From NCBI GenBank assembly GCA_030789695.1, contig CM061133.1, forward strand, positions 93,409,248-93,473,247: DNA of 64,000 bases. Reading direction: 5' to 3'. Origin of the DNA: Scilla litardierei. Taxonomy: Eukaryota > Streptophyta > Magnoliopsida > Asparagales > Asparagaceae. The first letter of the stretch is position 1. Every line of letters starts with the position of its first letter. The position numbers were made by a program, and so were the translations under genes. Under the pieces are notes generated by a model, which saw only the letters and a program-made list of their open reading frames with translations, was not told the DNA's origin and did not search any database. Below are positions 11,265 to 22,243 of this stretch, piece after piece.

Positions 11265-13025
11265 TCATTCTAAGGGTATGAGTCCCATTCCTTTCGAGGT
11301 TTTAAAAACCTTTTCTCGAGCTAATCCTTTCGTCAAAGGATCAGCTAAGTTATCATAAGTACGTACATGATCCACTCTCACAGCTCCAGAGTTCATATAC
11401 TCTCTAATAGTGCTGTGCTTACGACGTATTTGTCGCCTTTTTCCGTTATAATAACGGTTCTGAATTTTTGCAATAGCTGCAGTACTATCACAATGGCTCA
11501 AGATAGCTGGTATCGGTCTATCCCATAACGGATGTTCTGATAACAGGTTTCTAAGCCAACCTGCTTCTTCACTAGCTGAAGCTAGTGCAATCATCTCAGA
11601 CTCTATGGTGGATTGAGCTAAGATAGTCTGTTTCTTGGATTTCCAAGATACAACTCCACCAGCTATGCTAAAAATATAGCCACTAGTTGCCATGGAGTCA
11701 TCTGAAAGGGTGTTCCAATCAGCATCGCTATATCCTTCAAGGATAGCGGGAAACTTCTGATAATGTAATCCGAGATTCATGGTCCTCTTAAGGTATCTCA
11801 TGACTCTTTCAATAGCATACCAATGCTCAATACTAGGTCTGCTTGTAAACCTGCATAGTAATCCTACAGCATAAACTATATCAGGTCTAGTGCAATCAGC
11901 AGCATATCTCAGACTGCCAATAATGCTCGCATACTCAGTTTGTGTAACACCTTCGCCGGTGTTCTTGAACAATTTAACACTAGGATCATAAGGAGTACAA
12001 GCTGGTTTACGATCAAAATAATTATATTTCTTTAGAATCTTTTCAACGTAATGAGATTGATTCAAAGAAATTCCATGTTCAGACCTAGTTATTTTAATTC
12101 CAAGGATTACATTAGCTTCACCAATATCTTTCATGTCAAAGTTTGCACTTAACATGGTTTTAAGTTTGTTCACAACATGAATGTTTGAACCAAATATCAG
12201 CATATCATCAACATAAAGACATATAATGGTGCAAATACCATTATCAGATTTATAATATATGTATTTGTCACTTTCATTAACATTGAAACCATCAGAAATA
12301 ACAAGGTTATCAAATTTTTCATGCCATTGCTTAGGTACTTGTTTCAAACCATAAAGTGACTTATCTAATTTGCATACTTTATCTTCTTGACCTGGAACAA
12401 CGAAACCTTTAGGTTGATCCATATAGATTTCTTCTTCTAATTCACCATTTAAAAAGGCTGTTTTAACATCCATTTGGTGTACTACTAAATTATGTATAGC
12501 AGCAATAGCTAATAGTACACGAATGGAAGTAATTCTAGATACAGGTGAAAAAGTATCAAAGAAATTTATGTTTTCTCGTTGTCTAAATCCTTTGGCTACG
12601 AGACGAGCTTTATACTTATCAATAGTTCCATCAGGTTTTAACTTCTTCTTAAGTATCCACTTACATCCTATAGATTTACATCGAGGAGGTAAGTCAACTA
12701 GATGCCAAGTTCTATTATACTCTAGAGAGTCCATCTCATCATTAATAGCCTCTTGCCATAAATTGTCATCCAAAGAGGATAAGGCCTCGGTAAGATTCCT
12801 AGGATCTTCTTCTAAGTTATAAGTGTAATAGTCAGGACCAAAGTCCTTAGCAACACGAGCCCTCTTACTCTTTCTAGAATCAATTTCTAATCCTTTATCA
12901 GACTCAGGAAGACTAATGTCTGTTATATGACATGAACTAGAGCCCCCACTATTCTTAGATTTAAAAGGAAACTTATCTTCAAAGAAATCAGCATCATTAG
13001 ATTCAATAATAACATGTTCTTTCAA
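11265..13025 (-). CDS. Copia reverse transcriptase and RNase H, element C (pol C-terminal part)
   Basis: 586-codon open frame copying element RNA into DNA. The integrase C-terminal tail leads into RT motifs WILKKKLKPDGTIDKYKARLVAKGF, FSPVSRITSIRVLLAIAA, MDVKTAFLNGELEEEIYMDQPKGF and SLYGLKQVPKQWHEKFD. The catalytic YVDDML box is intact (codons near 12203). RNase H follows with YSDADWN, ESEMIALASASEEAGWL, HCDSTAAIAKI and the terminal RRKHSTIREYMNSGAV and DPLTKGL motifs typical of Copia. The frame continues the upstream gag-integrase frame after a one-base loss near 13093, so it is the second half of one polyprotein rather than a separate gene. The nominal start codon is probably not used. Confidence 0.93.
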   Translation of the reverse strand: MKEHVIIESNDADFFEDKFPFKSKNSGGSSSCHITDISLPESDKGLEIDSRKSKRARVAKDFGPDYYTYNLEEDPRNLTEALSSLDDNLWQEAINDEMDSLEYNRTWHLVDLPPRCKSIGCKWILKKKLKPDGTIDKYKARLVAKGFRQRENINFFDTFSPVSRITSIRVLLAIAAIHNLVVHQMDVKTAFLNGELEEEIYMDQPKGFVVPGQEDKVCKLDKSLYGLKQVPKQWHEKFDNLVISDGFNVNESDKYIYYKSDNGICTIICLYVDDMLIFGSNIHVVNKLKTMLSANFDMKDIGEANVILGIKITRSEHGISLNQSHYVEKILKKYNYFDRKPACTPYDPSVKLFKNTGEGVTQTEYASIIGSLRYAADCTRPDIVYAVGLLCRFTSRPSIEHWYAIERVMRYLKRTMNLGLHYQKFPAILEGYSDADWNTLSDDSMATSGYIFSIAGGVVSWKSKKQTILAQSTIESEMIALASASEEAGWLRNLLSEHPLWDRPIPAILSHCDSTAAIAKIQNRYYNGKRRQIRRKHSTIREYMNSGAVRVDHVRTYDNLADPLTKGLAREKVFKTSKGMGLIPLE

Positions 13026-13051
13026 ATCATAAAATCTATATGCTTTGCTAT

Positions 13052-15139
13052 TTACAGCATAACCAATAAAAACACATTCATAAGCTCTACTAGCAATTTT
13101 CTCCTTTTAGGATCAGGAATCCTAACATAAGATAAACATCCCCAAGTTTTAAGATAGGACAGATTTGATTTTTTATTCTTAAAAACTTCATATGGAGAAA
13201 TTTTACTTTTAGATTTAGGAATCCTGTTAAACACATAGCATGCAGTTAATAAAATTTCTCCCCACCAATGAGAAGCAGCTCCAGAGTTAAGCATAATAGC
13301 AACAACAGATTCAGCTAAAGTTCTATTTTTTCGTTCAGCTTTACCATTCATTTCAGGAGAATAAGGAGCAGTCTTCTCATGAATAATACCATGTGAATTA
13401 TAAAATTCATTAAAAATTGTTGAGTCATATTCAGTTCCTCGATCACTACATAATCTCTTTATCTTTTTATTACACTGATTTTCAATTTCAGTAACAAAAG
13501 ATTTAAACATATCAAATGCATCACTTTTATTTTTCATTAGATATACAACAGTATAATCAGAACAATCATCAATAAAAGTTATAAAATATCTTTTTCCATT
13601 TCTAGTCAAGACACCATCAAATTCACATATGTCAGAATGAATTAAATCAAGTGGCTCTGATTCTCTTGAAACAGATTTATGTGGTGTCTTGGTTATTTTG
13701 GCTTGATTACAGAATTCACATTTCTCAAAATCATCCAAAGACAATTTAGGAATAAGTTCTAAGTTACTCATATTTTTAATAAGGCGTTTGTTAACATGAC
13801 AGAGTCTAGCATGCCAGATATTAAAAGAACACAACATATAAGCAGAAGCTGAACCTTTATTAATATCAATGTTCAACTTAAACATACCATCAGTGGCATA
13901 CCCTTTCCCAACAAAAACATTGTTTTTAGCAATGGTATACATATCAGCACCTATAGTTTGAGTGAACCCAGCCTTGTTGAGAAGGTAGCCCGAAACCAGA
14001 TTCTTCCTCATCTCTGGAGTATGCATGACCTCTTTAAGAGTTACAGTCTTTCCAGAGGTAAACTTCAAATCTACATCGCCTATACCAGCAACAATAGTGG
14101 AGTGGGAATCTCCCAACAGCACTTTCTTGTCCTTTGTTTCAGAATAGGACTTGAATTGTCCACGATCATAACAGACATGGCGCGAAGCACCAGTGTCTAT
14201 CCACCACCCTTCAGTACCTCCAATTGCATTGACTTCAGAAATCATTGCAATCAAATCCTCTTCGGTAAGGTTCGCCTGCGGTGCAGGACGACGCTTATTC
14301 CGACAGTTCCGAGCCAAATGGCCAGGCTTGTTACAGTTATAGAAAATAAACTGTACCGAATCATTCTTTGAAGGGGGTTTTGGTCCATTCTGAGTTCTAG
14401 GAACATTTTTGTTCTGGTTGAATCGATTTCGATTCTGATTCTGATTCTTCATGAATTTACCTTTAGGTTTCAGAATAAGAGATTTCTTACTGTTAGAAAC
14501 AGCATTAATTTCTTCCTTTTTGTCTTGTTTACGGGCCTCCTCCTCAATCCGAAGACGAGGTATCAAACTTTCTAAGGAAAATTCCTTAGTTTTGTGCCTA
14601 AGGGTATTTTTAAAATCTTTCCAAGCAGGGGGTAATTTGTCTATGAGTACAGCGACTTGAAATTGTTCATCTAGAGTCATACCTTCAGAAACAATTTCAT
14701 GAGCTATCTTCTGTAGCTCGTGAGACTGAACCTCCACAGACTTGTCGTCTGTCATCTGAAACTTCAGGTAGCGACTGACTGCGTATTTCTTTGAGCCAGC
14801 CTCCTCTGTGTCGTACTTCTTCTGCAGTGCTTCCCATACTTCCTTTGCTGTTTTGTGAGAACTATAGTAATCATAGAGATCGTCAGAAAGACCATTAAGA
14901 ATATAGTTTTTGCACAGGAAGTCATGATCATCCCAGGTTTGGAATTCTTTGAACTGAGCATCAGAAGGATTTTCGGGTAGAAGCAGAAGAGGCTTTTCAG
15001 TTTTACAGACGTAGGCAACAGTTTTGGTGGTAAGGAAAAACAACATTTTCTGTTGCCAACGTTTGAAATGGGATCCAGAAAAGCGGAAGGGGTTGTTTAG
15101 GTCAGAGGCAACAATCACAGTTTCGGTTTCAGAAGTCAT
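13052..15139 (-). CDS. Copia gag-protease-integrase, element C (polyprotein N-terminal part)
   Basis: 695 codons starting at ATG 15139, only 22 nt inside the 5' LTR. Gag covers residues 1-260, with FRFSGSHFKRWQQKMLFFL near 18-36 and a UBN2-like core. The zinc knuckle at 266-279 reads F-Y-N-C-N-K-P-G-H-L-A-R-N-C: the first cysteine is phenylalanine, so zinc binding is probably impaired. The protease has WWIDTGASRHVC (Asp315). Integrase carries CEFCNQAK in its HHCC finger, the catalytic region HSDIC and IDDCSDYTVVYL, CSDRGTEYDSTIF, and the PYSPEMNGKAERKNRTL segment with the catalytic glutamate. After PDPKRRK the frame is lost by a one-base deletion near 13093 and soon stops; domain continuity resumes in the next frame. 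Confidence 0.93.
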   Translation of the reverse strand: MTSETETVIVASDLNNPFRFSGSHFKRWQQKMLFFLTTKTVAYVCKTEKPLLLLPENPSDAQFKEFQTWDDHDFLCKNYILNGLSDDLYDYYSSHKTAKEVWEALQKKYDTEEAGSKKYAVSRYLKFQMTDDKSVEVQSHELQKIAHEIVSEGMTLDEQFQVAVLIDKLPPAWKDFKNTLRHKTKEFSLESLIPRLRIEEEARKQDKKEEINAVSNSKKSLILKPKGKFMKNQNQNRNRFNQNKNVPRTQNGPKPPSKNDSVQFIFYNCNKPGHLARNCRNKRRPAPQANLTEEDLIAMISEVNAIGGTEGWWIDTGASRHVCYDRGQFKSYSETKDKKVLLGDSHSTIVAGIGDVDLKFTSGKTVTLKEVMHTPEMRKNLVSGYLLNKAGFTQTIGADMYTIAKNNVFVGKGYATDGMFKLNIDINKGSASAYMLCSFNIWHARLCHVNKRLIKNMSNLELIPKLSLDDFEKCEFCNQAKITKTPHKSVSRESEPLDLIHSDICEFDGVLTRNGKRYFITFIDDCSDYTVVYLMKNKSDAFDMFKSFVTEIENQCNKKIKRLCSDRGTEYDSTIFNEFYNSHGIIHEKTAPYSPEMNGKAERKNRTLAESVVAIMLNSGAASHWWGEILLTACYVFNRIPKSKSKISPYEVFKNKKSNLSYLKTWGCLSYVRIPDPKRRKLLVELMNVFLLVML

Positions 15140-15161
15140 GGCAGAAGATACGTCTTAAAAT

Positions 15162-16018
15162 TGTTGAAAATAGTTGATGAAGAAAACTGAAAGAAGATAG
15201 GAATGATGTTATCAAAATGAATGAAAAGGGGCTGAGTCGCGGACTAGGTCGCTTTCTTTAAGACGTTTCGCGGCTCTGCCCAAATTTGTGCAAGCAGTGG
15301 ATAACCCCGCCGTCCCCAGGATAAAATAGCCCAAATGAACCTCTGTGATCGATCAAATCTGCACTGGAAGAGATCGAGGAAGAACAACACCAAAAAACAC
15401 TGCTCGGGATCAGGGAAGAACAGAAAAAAAACTTTTTAAGGGGAAGAATTTTCGCAGGCAGAGGAAGAGATGGCAGAGAAAAATTTTCGCACACCAAATG
15501 TAAACCAAACGATGTCCTTTTATAATGAAAATTTGTAACGGAAAAGAATTAAACCGATTTAATTCTAGATCTGGAATTAATGCGTGTTAATTTCAGATCT
15601 GGGATTAAAGGCGGTAATAAAATCTGGATTTAAAAAAACGTTTAGATTTGTAAACGTTTGAATTTGAAACGTTTTAAAAAAACATTTAGATTTGTAAACG
15701 TTTGAATTTGAAACGTTTTAAAACCGTTTGAGAAATCCGGTTTATTAAAATAATTATATATAAATAATAATTATTTTATCCAAAAATATAATCGCCGCGC
15801 GCACGTCACGACCGGCCGGCGCACGTGTTGAACCCAAGTTCAACTAAGTCCTCTCCCCTTCACAAAAGAGCCATACCCCAAGGGGCACACCCCTAAGGCA
15901 CAACAAGCTCTTTATAAACTCCTCCAAGTCTTTTTGCCCAACCAATGTGGGACTAAAGAAAAAGGAGGGAAAACCAAATGAGCCCAAATCCTTTTGAAAA
16001 ATTCAATAGTTTCCAACA
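15162..16018 (-). repeat. 5' LTR of element C (857 bp)
   Basis: Pairs with 9835-10697. It carries a 41-bp internal tandem duplication at about 15630-15720 (repeats of AAACGTTT-containing sequence) absent from the other LTR, and a shorter GC-rich segment. The right end is CAACA followed by target duplication caacc. Confidence 0.9.
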
Positions 16019-16023
16019 CAACC

Positions 16024-16330
16024 GCTGTCGTGGTCTCTGCTTAGAGCCTCCACCCCCGTGCAGCCTTTGCCAACCTCTCTTCCCCATACTCTTCCTCTCA
16101 CATCCCCTTTACTTCTACACCGCTGTTGTCATCGCCACCGCCTCAGCCTTTGTCTTTGTTGTGCGGATAAAGATGATGGCGGTGGCGATGATAGTGGAGG
16201 AGTAGGAAAATGAAATGGGAGGAAGAGAGAGGGATAATTTTCGGTATATCGAGTGTGTATAACGTAAAAATATTGAAATTTAAATATTAGTAGGCGTGTG
16301 TAAAGCGATCTGTGTGTAAAGCAATTAGCT
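16024..16330. mobile_element. Right part of the split inverted-repeat (MITE-like) element
   Basis: Continues from 9834 once element C and its duplicated target are removed. It ends with two related motifs, GTGTGTAAAGCGAT and TGTGTAAAGCAATT, complementary to the left end at 9685-9727. Pyrimidine-rich sequence at 16040-16160 gives a short open frame that looks non-coding. Confidence 0.45.
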
Positions 16331-16890
16331 TTATGTTTATAGAATTTACCAACTGAACTCTTGCATTCTTCTCTTTTCATCAGCTGTGGTTTCAACTCCC
16401 ATGTTATCAACTTATCTTGTGTCAACCACAAGGCAATAATATGCTTTAATTAACACTACTGTTGACACTCAATTTTTGGCCCAATAAAAGTAAAGATGTC
16501 AGATGGATCACGCAGTTAGTAAAAAAAAACAGCATTTGCATGAAAGAATTAGGATGTCATATGGATCATGAGCATTTTCAAAGGGTCGATATTGGCACAA
16601 ATCTGCAAAGTGACATCCAAAAGGCCCAATCAAAGCAAACCACAAGGGAGTGCAGCACACGATGATGAAATAACAAAGCTTACTACTGATGGGGCTCTTT
16701 TTTCCATTGAAGTTGATACATTGGCCACCAAAAACAAAGGCAGGCGGTGAGTAACAGGATCAACTGACATCCAACCAACAAAATTTGCAAGATTTCAATA
16801 TACTACTTTTACTTTACATAAGATTTTTATATTCCATAGGACAACTAGTTACTAATGATCAATTCTTCGATCATCAAAAACAATTATTAT
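16331..16890. other. Unassigned flank between elements, no gene recognised
   Basis: Mixed-composition sequence. Short open frames at 16462-16750 have no recognised family. A gtgagt motif near 16746 and an attccatag motif near 16840 could be splice sites of a decayed gene, but translation across them soon meets stops. This is the left flank of Tat1, and the last five bases (attat) are its target duplication. Confidence 0.4.
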
Positions 16891-17730
16891 TGATACGACC
16901 CTTCCGAAACGGATTAACACAGAAGGGGCCGAGCCCACGATCCAAGCCCATGGGCCAGAACGGGACTAGGCCCCGGCCTAAAAGTCCCGCGAAGGCCTCG
17001 AACCATGGCGGCCCCAGACTGGCGTGGAGAGAACCGTTGACCCTTGTAGGTTGAGAAAATCGCTCCTCGGAATGCGCCCACCTTCATCACCATTCAAGAG
17101 CACTATTATGCCCACCTTGATGACCCATTAAGGGACGATCAAAGCGGCGGGTGCGTGGGGCGAGATGGGGGTTGATGAGGGGGACGTAGGCGGTTCAACC
17201 CATACAAAAGACTCGAAGATGGAAAGACGAAAGGACCGAATTCTGAATACTCTACACTCAGGTATTCTTCCTCCAACGACCTTGTCTTCCACCTCATAAT
17301 TCTCCTCTATAGCCTGGCCAGAGGATTCGTACATCGGTCTCTCTGTGAACCGCACTCGATCCCACCGAGCATCCTTCAGATCATATCTGACTTAGACATC
17401 GGATGGGACTTGGTTGTAACCAAGGTCCGACCCCCTGATGAGCTTTCTTGTCCGCGCAGGTCAAGGAGACTCCACCCCGTCGAAGCTACCCTTCGGTGCT
17501 CCATCCGATGGAGCCGAGCGATCCCGACCCTGAGCTCGTTCGCCTCCCCACTCAAAGAGGCTGTCACTCTCTCGAAGCTGCCCTTTGCGATTCTGACTCA
17601 CGGATCCGTGCATTCTCGATCGAGCGAATGCGTCGCTACCCGATCTCGGAGGACACACGTGTCTCACGCGACCACGTTGGGCTTCGACCCTCGAGACTAC
17701 CGAACCGTGGTAAGAAAACACCCCGAAACA
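16891..17730 (+). repeat. 5' LTR of Tat1
   Basis: Begins TGATACGACC and ends GAAACA. Homologous along its full length to 26313-27152. Next to it inside the element is tctggcgtgcctgtgataat, where a PBS should lie; the tRNA match was not identified. Confidence 0.9.
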
Positions 17731-17784
17731 TCTGGCGTGCCTGTGATAATCGAGTCAACACCCATATCATCCACTATAAGCAAT

Positions 17785-19426
17785 ATGGAGCAGCACGACA
17801 ACGGATCCACTCGCCTGCCAACCATCCCCGTGAATGGTGGATACGTTTCGAACAGAACGGGGCACAACTGTTCCACAGAGGGAACCGATGACCCACGCTC
17901 GGTGACCCGCGAACTACTCGACCATCTCACTCAGGAGATGAATGCCAACTTCCAGACTCTAGCAGCGGCCATCCAGCAACATGCGGGCCTGCAACACCCC
18001 TTAGGGGGAACCAAGCGGGGTCCAATGACCACTCGGGGCACCGCCCCCACTCCGCTAAACCGTAATCACAGACCGCGAGGGCAGAGGCCAGAACCAGGAA
18101 TGTTCACCGACCCCCACTTTGGACAAGGGGAGCGGAGGGGACCAGGTGGACCGGGGGAGAATCGATGATGGCTTCTTCCAAACGATCCCGCCCGACCGGG
18201 TGCCAGTCGTCTAGTCGTGCAGCCACCGAAGGGCATATAGGACGAAGCCGGAGCCCTTGCCGGAAGAGGCCGAGAAGCCGTAAGGGATGCTGCCATAGAG
18301 AGTGCACCCAACAACCTACGTCGATCACCAGCCGGGATGGTCATCGAGAGAACTCTCTCCACACCTCCACCGCCTCGCCTAGACAACCCGAGCGCCAGGG
18401 CGAGCCTCTAACCGGTCAGGCTAACCTGGGGACCTCCGGCGATCGACCACTGCCAGTTAGCAAGAAGCATCACCGAAGCATGGGTGCCCTCTAGGTTCAA
18501 AGTGCCAGTCCTGGAGAAGTATGACAGCTCGGGGACCTCGAGGAACATGTCCTGGACTACACATGGATCATGAGGTTCCAGGGGGCTGACGATATTCTGC
18601 TCTGTCGCGGCTTTTACATCACTCTTAAGAAGTCTGCCCGGGACTAGTACAACAGCCTCCCCGACCAGTCCATCAAAAACTTCCAGGACCTATCCAAGAT
18701 GTTCTGCCAACAATTTGTGGCCAGACGGCAGAGGAAGCCGGGCTCGAACCTCCTGTTTAACATGATAAAGAGGCCGTGCAAGGCTCTGAGGGCTTACGTG
18801 ATGCGCTTCAATGTCCAGAGGCTGAACGTCGAGAGCTGCCCCGAATTGGTTGTAACAATGGTCCTAAAGAAGGCTCTCCGACATAGGGTCCTGAAGAAGA
18901 ACCTACACAATGACCCCCGAAGGACCTCGCCGAGGTCATTGCTCGGGCGAAATGATTCATGCTGACCAAAGAGGCCTTGGTTACGGAACAAGGTGGTCCC
19001 CCGACAGGGCCCAAGCGAAACTCCAAGCGTGACAAAAGCAAGCGTCGTGAGCCAGAGGATCAGAGACAGGAGTAAAAGCCCAGGGGAAAACAGCACAGAG
19101 GGGAAGTACTGCCCACCAAGCTAAACGCGACACAGGACGCCGTTTTGACACAAGCTCACAAGGAGGGCCACATCAACAAGCCGCCCCCAAAGATGAAGGG
19201 CGACTGAATGGACGAGGAAAAATACTGCAGGTACCACAAGGACAACGGTCACGACATCAATGACTGCTGGCACCTGAAGAAGGACATCGACCAACTAATC
19301 AGACGATGACACCAACAGAATTTTGTAGATGCCTCAAAGGCAACCCCCAGGGAGGGCACGTCAAGGCTAATGTATAAGGGGAAGAAAGTGAACGTCGTCC
19401 AGACCCTCCTGTGCGTGATCGTGTAA
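17785..19426 (+). pseudogene. Decayed Tat-lineage gag, Tat1
   Basis: Starts with a serine/threonine/proline-rich N-terminus at ATG 17785, including LLDHLTQEMNANFQTLAAAI. After frame changes it shows the retrotransposon-gag core: VPVLEKYD near 18500, FQDLSKMFCQQFVARRQRK and LRAYVMRFN at 18680-18815. It ends with the histidine/cysteine motif CRYHKDNGHDINDCWHLKKDIDQLIRR near 19226-19305, characteristic of Tat-type Gag. Several stops and frameshifts interrupt it. The frame ends at TAA 19424. No protease follows; the tandem-repeat block begins about 180 bp later. Confidence 0.85.
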
Positions 19427-19605
19427 GGAGGCAGGCCAATCGATCGTGGCCCCCTTCCCGTGCAAGCTTTGCATGCCCCCCGTTATCTTCCCTACTTTTC
19501 AATATTCCTTTCCGAATGTATCCCCAGTTTTTACTTCGAAAAATGAAGTGCAAGATCACAGTAACAACTACCTGTCTCTCGAGATTTTACCCAGCACTCG
19601 GTTGT

Positions 19606-21083
19606 GCTGAACCTCCTAAGGCGACCGTCAGGATGGGGGCAACTCCCCTAGCAGGCCAATCGCAGAGATCGGCTTTAAGGCTGGGGCAACTCCCCTAGTA
19701 GGACAATCGCTCAGATCAACCGTAAGGTTGTGGAAACTCCCCCAGTAGGCCGATCACTCGAATCGGCCGTAAGGCTGGGGACAACTCCCCTATCATATCG
19801 ATCACTTGGTCAAACGTGACGCTGGGGGCAACTCCCCAAGCAGGCCGATCACTCGATCAGCCGTAAGGCTGGGGGTAACTCCCCCAATATGTTAATCACT
19901 CGGTCGGCCGTGAGGCTGAGGGTAACTCCCCCAGCATGCCGATCACCCGATCAGCCGTAAGTCTGGGGGCAACTACCCCAGCGAGCTGTCACTCGGTCGG
20001 CTATGAGTCTGGGGGCAACTCCCCCAGTAGGCCGATCACTCGATCGGTCCTGAGGCTGGGACAACTCCCCAAGCAGGCAACCACTCGATCGGCCGTAAGG
20101 TTAAGGAAAACTCTCCCAGCAGGCTGATCACTCGATCGACCATGAGGCTGGGGGCAACTCCCCCAGCAGGCCGATCGTTCGATCGACCTTAAGGCTAGGG
20201 GACACTCCCCAGCTGGTCGATCACTTGGTCAGTCGTAAGTTTGGGGTAGCTCCCCTAGCAAGCCGATCGACCCGTCGACCGTCAGGCAAGGGGCAACTCC
20301 CCCAGCAGATCGACATCACATCGGCCATAATGCTAGGGAAAACTCTCCTATCAGGTCGATCACTCGGTCAGCCGTAAGTCTGGGGTTAGCTCTCCTAGCA
20401 AGCTGACCGACCGGTCGACCGTCAGGCTGGGGCAACTCCCCCAGCAGATCGACATCACATCGGCCATAAGGCTGGGGGTAACTCCCATAGCAGGTCAATC
20501 ACTCGGTCAGCCGTAAGTTTGGGGTAGCTCCCCCAGTAAGCCGAATGACCCGTTGACAATCAGGTTGGGGGCAACTCCCCTGGCAGATCGACATCACATC
20601 GACCTAAGGCTGGGGGCAACACCCCCAGTGGGTCGATCCTAACCGGCCATAAGGCTGGGGGAAACTCCCCCAGCAGGTCGGTCCTAAACCAGCCATAAGG
20701 TTGGAGGAAACTCCCCCATCAGGTCGGTCCTAAATCAGACATGAGACTGGGAGAAACTTTTCCAATAGGTCGGTCCTAAACCGGCCATAAGGCTCGGGGC
20801 ATCTCCCCCAATAGGTCGGTCCTAAACCGGCCATGAGGCTGGGGGCAACTCCTCCAGCAGGTCGGTCCTAAACCAGCCATAAGGCTGGGGTTAACTCCCC
20901 CAACAGGTCGATCCGAAACCGACCATAAGGCTGGGGAAAGCTCCCCCAGCAGGTCGGTCCTAAACCGGCCATAAGGCTTGGGGCAATTCTCCTAGCAGTT
21001 CAGTCACAAAGCTCGGCCTAAGGCTAGGGGAAACCCCCAGTAGGTCGGACCTAATACGACCATGAGGCCAGAGGGAACCCTAT
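19606..21083. repeat. Satellite-like tandem array, 46-47 bp monomer, about 30 copies
   Basis: Monomers have a GGCTGGGGGCAACTCCCCCAG hairpin core followed by a variable linker. The first part uses a linker like cgatcactcgatcggccgtaa. From about 20630 on the linker is like gtcggtcctaaaccggccataa. Between 20230 and 20600 three-monomer blocks of 139 bp repeat (starts at 20230, 20369 and 20508). Related arrays occur in Tat2 at 47110 and 57795. Long open frames across the array result from the repeat and are not genes. Confidence 0.92.
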
Positions 21084-21343
21084 TGGCAGAATGACTGTGG
21101 ACCGCCACGAATGACCCTGAACAATCCCCTCAGTGGATACCTCCCACAGGTCAAGTCAGCGAACGACCCAAACTTGAGTAGCAAGTGGGGGGCAGAACCA
21201 AACCAGATCAAAGACGATTCTGAAAGCGCAAACACGATGGCGACACAGAAGAAAAGAAAAGACTATTTCAACGAAAATGTTTCTTCTTACAGTTGGATAA
21301 ATGGGAGACAAAAGAGCAGCCGCTCTGTCTACGATGTAGGAGC
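21084..21343. other. Sequence between tandem array and antisense gene of Tat1
   Basis: No motif recognised. On the minus strand it lies downstream of the antisense gene's last coding segment and is probably its 3' untranslated region. Confidence 0.4.
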
Positions 21344-21953
21344 TCACGAGGAAGCGTCCCCAGGAGCTTCATCTCCTCCTGACCCCGTAGGATGCCCAGG
21401 GGCAACCGGAGGATGGGGAAGCATTCTCCGGACCCGCTGCTCGAATGCTAAGAACCCTTCCCGGAAGGACCTTGCCATCTTTGGAGCCAAGACGCCCTTG
21501 TACTCCCGGAATGCCACCCGGAGGGACTCCGTGATCCTCGGGGCCAACACGTCTTCATAACCCTTCTGGAACTCCTTGACGAGCCAGGCGAGGCCCACTT
21601 ATCGTAGGGTGCCTAGCTCGGACCTAACCTCGGCCCTCTCCTTCATGTGTGCCTCATGGACAAGGGATAACACCTCCTCAGCTTCCTTGGCCGACCTCTC
21701 GACGACTGCCCGAGAAGACTCAGCGACCGCCCAAGCCTCCCTCAGACTTCCCACCTCTTGGGCGAGCTCGGCCACCCTGTGTTGGGACCGGAGGGCCTCC
21801 CCACGGGCCTCCTCGGCTGCTCGCTCGGCTGCCTCGGCCCTCAGGTGCTTCCACTCAAGAGCCGCCTCGAGCCCATCAACCGTCTCCGCGTGCCACCACA
21901 CCTCTAAAGCTAGCGAAGATGCCTGCGAGACGAAGATAATGAAGATCATTTAA
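21344..21953 (-). pseudogene. C-terminal coiled-coil segment of Tat1 antisense gene
   Basis: Minus-strand frame at 21949-21599 is rich in Ala, Glu, Arg and Leu (for example AEAAERAAEEARGEALRSQ) with a heptad-like pattern expected of a coiled coil. A frame change leads into GYEDVLAPRITESLR and MARSFREGFLAFEQRV at 21598-21344. The same order occurs in Tat2 at 58445-58738, including GYGDVLAPRIAHFFLEGFLAYKERVQ, confirming a family protein rather than chance. Confidence 0.7.
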
Positions 21954-22243
21954 AAACAAAACGAAAATGACGGACGAAGAAAACACACTTGCTGGATCTG
22001 CCATACTAAGCAGTACACCAGGGTCGAGGAGCGGACCCTCTCGAGGAGGGCGCGGTCCTCGGAAGGGCAGAATCCCACGCTTGCCGGAGGGCCTCGTCAC
22101 AGTCCGAGAAGACCGACCCCGCCGGCAGGGCCTATTGGCCGATTTCGAACACAGACAAGGCTCGTCCTACCTCAACCGGGGTATGCTCGGCTTGATGGGC
22201 AGGGGGACCTCTGCCAAGGCCTGGGGGCCCGCCTCGGAGACAA

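Larger units (their letters stand above)
9835..16018 (-). mobile_element. Element C: complete Copia LTR retrotransposon, minus strand
   Basis: Two LTRs (9835-10697 and 15162-16018) flank an interior with gag, protease, integrase, RT and RNase H on the minus strand. The 5-bp target duplication caacc is present at 9830-9834 and 16019-16023. The only evident coding damage is one single-base frameshift in the integrase C-terminal region and loss of one zinc-knuckle cysteine. LTRs are similar but differ by small indels, so this is a moderately recent insertion. The sequence belongs to Copia by domain order (integrase before RT). Confidence 0.95.

Noticed and set aside
16462..16750. Possible host gene exon with splice-like sites
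   Set aside because: Short frames, no domain, and stops soon after the putative acceptor; left as unassigned flank.
19606..21083. Tandem array considered as a centromeric satellite locus
   Set aside because: It lies inside a single retrotransposon with matching LTRs and target duplication; only about 30 monomers.
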